The notes below the pieces were generated by a model. It was not told the origin of the DNA. It did no database searches and saw nothing but the letters and a program-made list of their open reading frames with translations. DNA of 56,875 nucleotides from Desulfovibrionales bacterium (GTDB lineage: Bacteria > Desulfobacterota > Desulfovibrionia > Desulfovibrionales > Desulfovibrionaceae). Location of the stretch: NCBI GenBank assembly GCA_030156255.1, contig JASGMV010000023.1, forward strand, positions 1 through 56,875, written 5' to 3'. The first letter of the stretch is position 1. The number at the start of each line of letters is the position of its first letter. Of this stretch, positions 25,479-32,468 are shown in pieces. Made by a program: the position numbers and the translations under genes.

Positions 25479-27665
25479 ATGACGCCGACTCCTCCTGACG
25501 ACGACATCCTCGAACTCGACGACGAGTTGGGCGGGTCCGCCAAAGGCGGCTCCGATGACGGCATTGATTTGAGCTTCGAACAGGAGCTTGAAGACCTCTT
25601 TTCCGACGACCTCGACGACGAAACCACCGCCGAATCCGACGAAGATCTCATTTTATTGGACGAAGTGGTGGAGGAGCCAGCTTCAGGCGACCCCGCCGAA
25701 GAGCACTCTCCCGATGACGAAGACGACCTGTCCTTCGGCGACGATTTCGACCTCGACCTTCCGGACGATAGCGCCAAAGGCGGCGATGAAGACATCGATC
25801 TGGACGGCCTGGACAATCTGCTGGACGATTTCGAAGGCGCGAAAGCGAAGGCCTCCGCTCCGGCCGACGAGGACGCCGAAGACCTCCTTGTTCTCGACGA
25901 CGTGGTCGAGGAAATTTCCGATGAACCGGACGACATGATCGTTCTGGACGATCTGGCCGAAGAGCTCGAGCCCGAAAGTCCGGAGGCGGACCTTCTTCCG
26001 GAGGAGGCGCTCCAAGAAGCGGACAGCTCCCGGCGAGAGCCGGCGGAGGATTCCGACGACGAACTGGACCTCTCCGACCTGTTCGGCGATTCGGACGACG
26101 CCGGGGAGGATGACCTCGACAAGCTTTTAAGCGAGGCCGACACGGAGCCCGCCGGCGAAGACGAACCGGCCGCCGAGACCGGACAGGACGACCTGGGCCT
26201 GGACGACTTGCTGGCCGAAGCCGACGATTTGCAGGCGCCGGGGTTGGAAGCCCCTCCCGAGGCTGAGAGCGACCTGGACCTGGACGATCTCCTGGCCGAG
26301 GCCGAAGAGCCGGAGCCGGCCGAGCCGGAAGAAAGTGCACAGCCTGCTCCCGAGCAGGACGAGCTGGACTTGGACGATTTACTGGCCGACGTCGGCGGGG
26401 AGCCAACCGAGGAGGCGCCCGCCGTCGAAGCCAAAGAGCAGGAAGCCGAGGACGAGATGGGGCTGGACGACCTCCTGGCCGACGCCGAAGAAGCGCCGGC
26501 GGAGGACGAACCCGCCGCTGGCTCTGCTGTGCAGAGCGCCGAAGACGAAATGGGGCTGGATGATCTCCTGGCCGAGGCCGGAGAGACGCCGGCGGGAGAT
26601 GAACCCGTCGAGCCTGTCGCGCAGGAAACCGACGAGGCGTTGGACCTGGACGACCTGCTGGCCGATGTCGGCGGGGAGCCGGCTGAGGACGCCCCGATCG
26701 CTGCAGGCCGGGACGACTCGGACCTGGACGATCTGCTGGCCGGACTCAACGAGGAGCCGGAGCCCGAGGCCGCCCCCGAGGCGGTGAGCGTGGCGGAAGA
26801 GGAGCCGGCCGCCGCGCCGGAGACCGAGACGGAAGATTTAGACGCGATCCCCATGCCTGGCGAGTCCGAAGACGAGCAGGCGTCCGACGGCGCTTCGCTC
26901 TTGGACGACTTGGCGGTCGCCGAGGAGACGCCCGGTCTCCTCGCAGACGACGAGTTGGAGACCTTGCAGGATGACGCCCGGCCCGAAGAACCCGAAAGCG
27001 GGGAGACGGCTCCCGCGCCTCCGGAAGAAGCGCCGGCCGAGCTTGGGGAAATAGCCAGTCCCGAGGAGCGCCAGGAGCTCTCCACGGCCGCAAAAATGGA
27101 CCTCGACGCGATGCTCGCCCAAAACGGAGACGCCGCCGGGGCTACCGTCGCCGTCGCGGCCGCCGCTGCGGCGAACGCGGCCATGGAGGAACTGCGGACC
27201 CGGCTGGAGGCCCTGGAGACCGAGTTCAGTTCGGAGCAAGCGTCCGCAGCCCCCTCCGGCCCGGAGCTTTCCGAATTGTCGACGCAACTCGACGAGTTGG
27301 CGGGACTCAAGAAGCGTCTTGACGAGCTTGACGGGTTGCACGCCCGGATGGACCAGATGGAGGCGCGGCTCGAATCCGTGGCCGCCCCCGACGTGGAGGC
27401 CGCTCTGGACAACGCATTGGCCCAGGGGTCGGATATTCTGGACCGGATCAAGGACAGCATGCGCGACGGTCTCGTGGACGACGTGCGCGAAGAGCTGGCC
27501 GGAGAACTGGACGAACGCGACAAGGAGCTTCTTTCCAGACTCGAGCCCGCAATCGAAGGCATGATCGCGGAAAAAGTGGAGGCCGCGGCGGCGGTCGCGG
27601 CGGCGAAGATCATCCGCGAAGAAATCGCCAATATCGCCGCGGAGCTTGAAGACGACGAAGACTAA
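25479..27665 (+). CDS. Highly acidic repeat protein with C-terminal coiled coil
   Basis: The 728-residue product has no signal peptide or membrane span. Residues 1 to about 455 are dominated by Asp and Glu, with at least seven imperfect repeats of about 25-31 residues, each carrying the core LDDLLA preceded by an acidic pair (about residues 230-430). Spacers are rich in Pro, Ala and Glu (for example GGEPAEEAP-like). After an Ala-rich stretch near 550-570, residues 570-640 form a Leu-heptad coiled coil (LRTRLEALE, LDELAGLKKRLDELD). The C-terminus is an Ala/Glu helix region. It starts only 24 bases after the cytochrome c3 terminator. I do not recognise the family. A cytoplasmic, disordered, multivalent scaffold is a reasonable guess. 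Confidence 0.75.
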   Translation: MTPTPPDDDILELDDELGGSAKGGSDDGIDLSFEQELEDLFSDDLDDETTAESDEDLILLDEVVEEPASGDPAEEHSPDDEDDLSFGDDFDLDLPDDSAKGGDEDIDLDGLDNLLDDFEGAKAKASAPADEDAEDLLVLDDVVEEISDEPDDMIVLDDLAEELEPESPEADLLPEEALQEADSSRREPAEDSDDELDLSDLFGDSDDAGEDDLDKLLSEADTEPAGEDEPAAETGQDDLGLDDLLAEADDLQAPGLEAPPEAESDLDLDDLLAEAEEPEPAEPEESAQPAPEQDELDLDDLLADVGGEPTEEAPAVEAKEQEAEDEMGLDDLLADAEEAPAEDEPAAGSAVQSAEDEMGLDDLLAEAGETPAGDEPVEPVAQETDEALDLDDLLADVGGEPAEDAPIAAGRDDSDLDDLLAGLNEEPEPEAAPEAVSVAEEEPAAAPETETEDLDAIPMPGESEDEQASDGASLLDDLAVAEETPGLLADDELETLQDDARPEEPESGETAPAPPEEAPAELGEIASPEERQELSTAAKMDLDAMLAQNGDAAGATVAVAAAAAANAAMEELRTRLEALETEFSSEQASAAPSGPELSELSTQLDELAGLKKRLDELDGLHARMDQMEARLESVAAPDVEAALDNALAQGSDILDRIKDSMRDGLVDDVREELAGELDERDKELLSRLEPAIEGMIAEKVEAAAAVAAAKIIREEIANIAAELEDDED

Positions 27666-27671
27666 CGACAA

Positions 27672-27694
27672 CCGCCGTCGCCTTTCCCCGGCGG
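27672..27694 (+). terminator. GC stem-loop after acidic repeat gene
   Basis: CCGCCG (27672-27677) pairs with CGGCGG (27689-27694), beginning seven bases after the stop. There is no strong T-run, so termination is only likely. The rest of the spacer to 27946 shows no gene. Confidence 0.4.
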
Positions 27695-27946
27695 CGGAGA
27701 GTTTCGACAGTAAAAAAGGGGAGGGGCCAACGTTCCTCTCTTTTCCCGCCCGGCGCGTTCCTTGAATTGGTCGAGGCCGTTTCCCACCGGGCGGTTTTTA
27801 CTTGGGGCGGTTGGACGGCGAAAAACGCCCAAGCGTTTTATCTCCCTGATTCCGCTTCAAGATTTCGCTTTGGATGGTGGAATTTTAAAGATGCAAGCCG
27901 CCCACTCTAAAAACCCGCCTGCGCAAGCCAGGTTCGGAGGCGCTTC

Positions 27947-28135
27947 GTGGACAAGCTGAAAAGCATGGCCTTGCAAGCGGCCAAAGAGATCACGGTCAAA
28001 TTCATCGAAGCCGGCCGGATATCTCCCGGAAATTTCAACGAGTTCTTCGCCCCCATTTACGGCGAGATCCTGCGCACCATCGCCCAGGACATCCCCACCG
28101 AGGGACAAGGCAAAGATCGCCAAGCAGGCCTTTGA
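27947..28135 (+). CDS. Small protein preceding ubiE
   Basis: This 62-residue ORF starts at GTG 27947, six bases after a clear GGAGG. It encodes a mostly helical, soluble peptide (MALQAAKEITVKFIEAG, then FNEFFAPIYGEILRTIAQ). Its stop abuts or overlaps the start of the methyltransferase gene, so the two are translationally coupled. I do not recognise the family. The strong ribosome site, regular amphipathic pattern and coupling argue that it is real. A role with the quinone methyltransferase is only inferred from position. Confidence 0.7.
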   Translation: MDKLKSMALQAAKEITVKFIEAGRISPGNFNEFFAPIYGEILRTIAQDIPTEGQGKDRQAGL

Positions 28136-28137
28136 CA

Positions 28138-28851
28138 GTGCAACATCCATCTTCCGGCGGCGCAGGGTCGCCCGTGGCGGCCATGTTCGGCCGCATCGCC
28201 GGCTTTTACGATCTGCTCAACCACGTGTTGAGCCTGGGGCTGGACATCGTCTGGCGCCAGCGCATGTTGGACTTTCTGCCCCCCGTGGAGAACGCCCGGG
28301 TTCTGGACCTCGCGGCCGGCACCATGGACGTGAGCCGCGGCGTGCTCAAGCGGTTGCCGAACGCCCGAATCGCGGCCACGGACATCTGCCCGCCCATGCT
28401 GCGCCAGGGGCTCGGCAAACTCGACAGCCTCGAGCGGACCAGGATCTTCCCCGTAGCCGCCGACGGCCTGGCCCTGCCTTTCCCGGACAACACCTTCCAT
28501 GCGGCCACCATCGCCTTCGGCATCCGGAACATCAATCCGAGGCCGCCGGCCCTGGCCGAGTTGGCCCGGGTCCTGGCGCCGTCGGGACGCCTGCTGGTCC
28601 TGGAGTTCGGGACCGCCTCAAGGCCTCTTTTCAAAGGCCTTTACAATGTGTATCTCTGCCGGGTTCTGCCCCTGGTGGGAGGGCTCGTCTCCGGCGACAA
28701 AAAGGCGTACGAATATCTCGCCAAGACGATTCAGGCGTTTCCCCCCGAGCGGACGCTCGCCCTGGAAATGCGGCGGGCCGGCTTCGCCAAGGTTCTGCAC
28801 CAGCCCCTGACCCGGGGGGTGGTGCAGCTTCACGTCGGGGTCAAACCTTGA
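28138..28851 (+). CDS. ubiE: Demethylmenaquinone C-methyltransferase (UbiE/MenG)
   Basis: The roughly 237-residue SAM-dependent methyltransferase performs the last step of menaquinone synthesis. Family features are MFGRIAGFYDLLNHVLSLGLD at the start, motif I LDLAAGTMDVS, FPDNTFHAATIAFGIRN and LARVLAPSGRLLVLEF. Motif I reads GTMD where GTGD is usual, a small deviation. The ending LTRGVVQLHVGVKP is typical. Start choices are TTG 28132, overlapping the stop of the previous ORF, or GTG 28138. Menaquinone is the only quinone expected here, because MqnB of the futalosine route is encoded nearby. It is convergent with the DUF2065 gene, only eight bases away. Confidence 0.93.
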   Translation: MQHPSSGGAGSPVAAMFGRIAGFYDLLNHVLSLGLDIVWRQRMLDFLPPVENARVLDLAAGTMDVSRGVLKRLPNARIAATDICPPMLRQGLGKLDSLERTRIFPVAADGLALPFPDNTFHAATIAFGIRNINPRPPALAELARVLAPSGRLLVLEFGTASRPLFKGLYNVYLCRVLPLVGGLVSGDKKAYEYLAKTIQAFPPERTLALEMRRAGFAKVLHQPLTRGVVQLHVGVKP

Positions 28852-28859
28852 AACGCGGG

Positions 28860-29060
28860 CTACAGGGATTTGGCCAGGAAAACGATCAGAACGCCCAGAA
28901 TGATGGCCGACAGGCCGAGTTGGCGCAGCGAAGAGGATTTCCGCTGGGCCAACATCAAGAGCACCTTCGGCATGCGTTCGGCCCACAGAAAATAAGGCAA
29001 GCCCTCCAGGACGAATGCAAGCCCGAGGGCCGTCAACAACAATGACCAGTCCAATTTCAT
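28860..29060 (-). CDS. DUF2065 family small membrane protein (YjeT-like)
   Basis: The 66-residue product has two hydrophobic spans (about 5-24 and 46-64) around a charged segment with RMPKVLLMLAQ and SLRQLGLSAIILGV. This matches the DUF2065/YjeT family of tiny inner-membrane proteins of unknown function, often found near HflC or peptidase genes. Here it lies instead between ubiE and a nucleotide-sugar dehydrogenase gene and is divergent from the latter. The start at ATG 29060 has no strong ribosome site. Confidence 0.82.
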   Translation of the reverse strand: MKLDWSLLLTALGLAFVLEGLPYFLWAERMPKVLLMLAQRKSSSLRQLGLSAIILGVLIVFLAKSL

Positions 29061-29144
29061 ACAAGCGAGAGTATCCCGGGGCCGCCGCCTTGTCCAGCCT
29101 CCCTCCCGCCTGCTTCGCAAGACCAAGACGGAGGTCAATGGTCG

Positions 29145-30458
29145 ATGATAACATTTGAAGCGCTCAAACAAAAACAGTCGCGCATCGCCGTGGTGGGGCT
29201 CGGCTACGTGGGCCTGCCGCTGGCCGTGGGGTTGTCCCGCCATTTCGACGTGGTGGGCCTGGACGTATCGCCCACCCGGGTGGAGGAGCTGCGGCGCGGA
29301 GAGGACCGCACCCGGGAAGTGGACTCGAAAGACTTGCAGGCCTGCAACATGGAGTTCAGCGCCGACCCCGCCGTTCTGGAGCGCGCCGGCCTGATTCTGG
29401 TGGCCGTGCCAACCCCCATCGACCACGCCAAGACGCCGGACATAGGAGCTCTCGCCGCGGCCAGCCGCACCGTGGGCCAACACCTGCAAAAGGGCGCCGT
29501 GGTGGTCTACGAATCCACGGTCTACCCCGGCCTCACCGAGGACATCTGCGGCCCCATTCTGGCCGAGGCGTCGAACATGATCTGCGGGGAAGACTTCTTT
29601 CTCGGCTACTCTCCGGAGCGGATAAATCCCGGCGACAAGGAGCACACCGTAGCCACCATCGTCAAGGTCGTGGCCGGGCAGACCCCCGAGGCCGCGGATC
29701 TGCTGGAAAAGGTTTACGGCAGCGTGGTAACGGCCGGCGTGTTCAAGGCGCGGGACATCCGCACGGCGGAGGCGGCCAAGGTCATCGAAAACACCCAACG
29801 CGACCTGAACATCGCCTTGATGAACGAACTGGCCATGCTGTTCGACAAGCTGGGGCTGGACACCCTGGAGGTCCTGGAGGCCGCCGGCACCAAATGGAAC
29901 TTTCTGCCCTTCCGGCCGGGTTTGGTCGGCGGGCACTGCATCGGCGTGGACCCCTACTATCTGACGCACAAGGCCCAATCCATCGGATTCCATCCTCAGG
30001 TCATCCTGGCCGGCCGCCACATCAACGACAGCATCGGGCCGTTCATCGCCGACGTAGCCGTCAAGAAGGCCGTGCTCAACGACTTGCGGATCAAAGGCGG
30101 GCGCATGGCCATTCTCGGCCTGACCTTCAAGGAAAACGTGCCGGATTTGCGCAATACCCGCGTGGTGGATATCATCGCCGAACTGGAGAGCTTCGGCGCG
30201 GTGGTCCTGGTGCACGACCCTCTGGCCGACCCGGAGGAGGCCAAGCGCGAATACGGCGTCGAGCTCATGGACCTGGAGCGGATCAACGATCTCGACGTTC
30301 TGATTCTGGCCGTGCCGCACCAGGCTTATGCCGAGCTGGGCGTGGAGAATCTCAAAAAGCGTTTCCGCGACCCCTCCAAGGCGGTCATTCTGGACGTCAA
30401 GGGGCTGCTGGACCGCGACGCCGCGAAGGCCGCGGGAATCGACTTGTGGCGGCTGTAG
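29145..30458 (+). CDS. Nucleotide-sugar dehydrogenase (WbpA/TviB/VipA type)
   Basis: This 437-residue NAD-dependent enzyme oxidises C6 of a UDP-sugar to a uronate. The Rossmann motif VVGLGYVGLPLAVGLS is at the start. AVPTPID, VYESTVYPG and SPERINPGD follow, then the catalytic cysteine in GLVGGHCIGVDPYYL and the C-terminal GLTFKENVPDLRNTRV. The pattern fits UDP-N-acetylgalactosamine/glucosamine 6-dehydrogenases for O-antigen or capsule better than plain UDP-glucose dehydrogenase. GGAGGT lies nine bases before ATG 29145. No glycosyltransferase or other polysaccharide gene is adjacent, which is unusual for this family. Confidence 0.9.
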   Translation: MITFEALKQKQSRIAVVGLGYVGLPLAVGLSRHFDVVGLDVSPTRVEELRRGEDRTREVDSKDLQACNMEFSADPAVLERAGLILVAVPTPIDHAKTPDIGALAAASRTVGQHLQKGAVVVYESTVYPGLTEDICGPILAEASNMICGEDFFLGYSPERINPGDKEHTVATIVKVVAGQTPEAADLLEKVYGSVVTAGVFKARDIRTAEAAKVIENTQRDLNIALMNELAMLFDKLGLDTLEVLEAAGTKWNFLPFRPGLVGGHCIGVDPYYLTHKAQSIGFHPQVILAGRHINDSIGPFIADVAVKKAVLNDLRIKGGRMAILGLTFKENVPDLRNTRVVDIIAELESFGAVVLVHDPLADPEEAKREYGVELMDLERINDLDVLILAVPHQAYAELGVENLKKRFRDPSKAVILDVKGLLDRDAAKAAGIDLWRL

Positions 30459-30517
30459 AGGGAGAAACGCGTGGACCACTCCATTGCATGCTGGCGGGAC
30501 TGCTGAACGGGATTCCT

Positions 30518-30537
30518 GGAGGCGAGTTCCCGCCTCC
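30518..30537 (+). promoter_or_regulatory. Hairpin ahead of the 52-residue ORF
   Basis: GGAGGCG and CGCCTCC form a perfect 7-base stem with a 6-base loop, five bases before ATG 30543. The left arm contains GGAGG, so the only obvious ribosome-site-like sequence is buried in the stem. It could also close the transcript of the dehydrogenase gene. Confidence 0.4.
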
Positions 30538-30542
30538 GAGAC

Positions 30543-30701
30543 ATGCCCCCGGAGGACCGGCTTGTACTCGAACTGGACGCTGAGCAGCGCGATAGGCTGA
30601 TGCGCGTCATAAACCATCGAGGCGGCAGGATCGTGGAGGAGCGCATTCTGGACAACGGGCGGCTGCGCATCATCGCAGCGGGAGCGGAATGCCCCGGCTG
30701 A
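30543..30701 (+). CDS. 52-residue ORF overlapping mqnB start
   Basis: The ORF runs from ATG 30543 to TGA 30701 and overlaps the first 13 bases of mqnB. The product is charged and soluble (LVLELDAEQRDRLMRVINHR, IVEERILDNGRLRII), with a short beta-like ending and one cysteine. The third-codon positions are G/C-rich, as in real genes here, and the overlap would allow translational coupling to mqnB. Against it, the ribosome site lies within a hairpin 20 bases away. I do not recognise a family. Confidence 0.5.
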   Translation: MPPEDRLVLELDAEQRDRLMRVINHRGGRIVEERILDNGRLRIIAAGAECPG

Positions 30702-31426
30702 TTTTGGCCGCAGCCACCGCCATGGAGATGGAAGGCGCGATATCCCCGGCCTTGCAGTCCGGGACCATCGTTTCCGACCATGGAAACTTTCGGGTCGGCG
30801 AAGTCCTCTTGACGCCCCTCGTCACCGGCGTGGGACTGGTGAACGCCTCGCGCAAGGCCGGAGCCGTCCTGGCCAAGGGCGGCGTTGACGGCGTCATCGC
30901 AGTGGGCGTCGCCGGCAGCTACGACCTGGACAAGCTGCCGCTGGGCTCGGCCGCCGCGGCGTGCGAAGAAATCTGGCCGGAATACGGGTTGGAGGACGGC
31001 CGAGGCGCCGATCCCCGAGCGCTGGGATTTCCCCTGGCTGAAATCTCGGGGAAGGCGATTTGGGGCAGCATTCCGCTCGATCCCGCGGCTTCGGCGAAAT
31101 CCATGGGCATAAATGCGCCTCACGGGCTTGCCGAGGCCCCCTGCTTGAGTGTAAGCACGGTGAGCGCGACGCGGGAGAAAGCTGTTTTTTTGCAACAAAG
31201 TCACCGTGCGCTGTTGGAAAACATGGAAGGGTTCGCCTGGGCCTTGGCCTGCCTGGAGGCAACAACCCCTTTTCTTGAGTTGCGAGGCGTATCGAACCTA
31301 GCCGGATCAAGGCTTGAGCAGCATTGGCGGCTTGGAGACGGCGCGGCCGCGGCCGGCCGGCTGTTGGAAAAAGTATTGCGCTCCGCCTGCAAAGGCGGCT
31401 ATGACCAAGAAAAACGCGAAGCATAA
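30689..31426 (+). CDS. mqnB: Futalosine hydrolase
   Basis: The 245-residue product is a nucleoside phosphorylase/hydrolase-fold enzyme that cleaves futalosine to dehypoxanthine futalosine in the alternative menaquinone pathway. Signature parts are LILAAATAMEMEG at the start, TGVGLVNAS, AVGVAGSYDLDKLPLGS and the ENMEGFAWALAC motif with the purine-ribose-binding Met-Glu pair. LRGVSNLAGSR near the end corresponds to the family's catalytic Asp/Asn region. It precedes a polyprenyl diphosphate synthase gene by 18 bases, which would provide the quinone tail. The generic alternative is MTA/SAH nucleosidase, but SYDLDKLPLG favours MqnB. Confidence 0.88.
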   Translation: MPRLILAAATAMEMEGAISPALQSGTIVSDHGNFRVGEVLLTPLVTGVGLVNASRKAGAVLAKGGVDGVIAVGVAGSYDLDKLPLGSAAAACEEIWPEYGLEDGRGADPRALGFPLAEISGKAIWGSIPLDPAASAKSMGINAPHGLAEAPCLSVSTVSATREKAVFLQQSHRALLENMEGFAWALACLEATTPFLELRGVSNLAGSRLEQHWRLGDGAAAAGRLLEKVLRSACKGGYDQEKREA

Positions 31427-31444
31427 GGCCTGCCTGGAAGATTC

Positions 31445-32413
31445 ATGAAGGAGCTGCGGGAATACTTCGACCGGGAACTCCCCAGGATCGACTCCTTTCT
31501 TCAGGGGGAAGTTCAAAAGCTGCACGGCCTCGTTCGCCAGGTGGCGGAGCACGTCATCATGTCGCCCGGCAAACGCATTCGACCGATGCTGACGTTATTG
31601 TTCGCCCGGTCGTTGGGTCCGCTGTCCACCGACCCCTATCCCCTGGCCTGCGCCCTGGAGATGCTGCACTCGGCCACCCTGCTGCACGACGACGTGCTGG
31701 ACGGGGCGGAAACGCGCCGCGGCCAAGCCTCGGCCCACATCACGTTCGGCGCGACCCAGGCCATCTTGGCCGGCGACGTGCTGCTGGCGCTTTCCAACCG
31801 CATCGGGGCAGATTACGGAATTCCCGAGATCAGCCGCCGGCTGTCCGGCGGCGCCATGGCGACGGCCATGGGAGAAATCCAGGAAATGGCTGCGGCCGGC
31901 TCCGGGGTCATCGACCGCAAGGAATATCTGGAAATCATCATCGGCAAGACGGCCAAGCTCATTGAAACCGCCTGCCGCCTCGGAGCCGTGCTGTCCGGCG
32001 CCGACCAGGAGCGAATCCAGGCCGCAGCCGACTACGGGCTCAACGTGGGGATGAGTTTCCAACTCGTGGACGACCTTTTGGATTATTCGGGCGACGCCGA
32101 ACGCCTCGGCAAACCCTCCGGTTCGGACCTGGTGGAAGGCAAGATCACCTTGCCGCTCATCGACTGGCTGGAGACCATTCCTCCCGCGGAGCGCCAGGAA
32201 ATCCTGACCGATATCGCAGAAAAGCGGCTGGCGGAGCCGACGCAGCGGCGCATCATCGAAGGCGTCCGGAAAGCGGGCGCCGACGGCTCCACGCAGAAAC
32301 TCGCCGAGGGCCACGTCAGACAGGCCTTGGACGCCTTGGACGCCTTCCCGGACAGCGAGGAGCGGGAAGTGCTAATTCAGGCCGCGAGCTTTATTCTCAC
32401 CCGGCAAACTTAA
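31445..32413 (+). CDS. Trans-polyprenyl diphosphate synthase
   Basis: This 322-residue all-helical enzyme extends farnesyl diphosphate with isopentenyl diphosphate. The first aspartate-rich motif is LLHDDVLDGAETRRG and the second is FQLVDDLLDYSGD, both intact, with the KRIRP substrate motif before them and GKPSGSDLVEGKITLPL after. Family members make octaprenyl or similar chains for quinones. The neighbour mqnB and nearby ubiE point to the menaquinone tail. Chain length cannot be assigned from what I can see. ATG 31445 is used. Confidence 0.92.
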   Translation: MKELREYFDRELPRIDSFLQGEVQKLHGLVRQVAEHVIMSPGKRIRPMLTLLFARSLGPLSTDPYPLACALEMLHSATLLHDDVLDGAETRRGQASAHITFGATQAILAGDVLLALSNRIGADYGIPEISRRLSGGAMATAMGEIQEMAAAGSGVIDRKEYLEIIIGKTAKLIETACRLGAVLSGADQERIQAAADYGLNVGMSFQLVDDLLDYSGDAERLGKPSGSDLVEGKITLPLIDWLETIPPAERQEILTDIAEKRLAEPTQRRIIEGVRKAGADGSTQKLAEGHVRQALDALDAFPDSEEREVLIQAASFILTRQT

Positions 32414-32468
32414 GCGTGACCGCAATCCCTCCGGCTCCTGCACGAGGGTTTCCGGCAGGGCGAGGCTT

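Noticed and set aside
26160-26770. CRISPR-like or tandem DNA repeat
   Set aside because: The repeated units are imperfect coding repeats of about 75-95 bases in frame, without constant spacers or identical repeats.
25454-27631. 725-codon Ser-rich minus-strand frame opposite the acidic repeat gene
   Set aside because: GAC/GAG-rich repeats read backwards give Ser/Arg-rich frames. The plus frame has the sensible start, coiled coil and repeat register.
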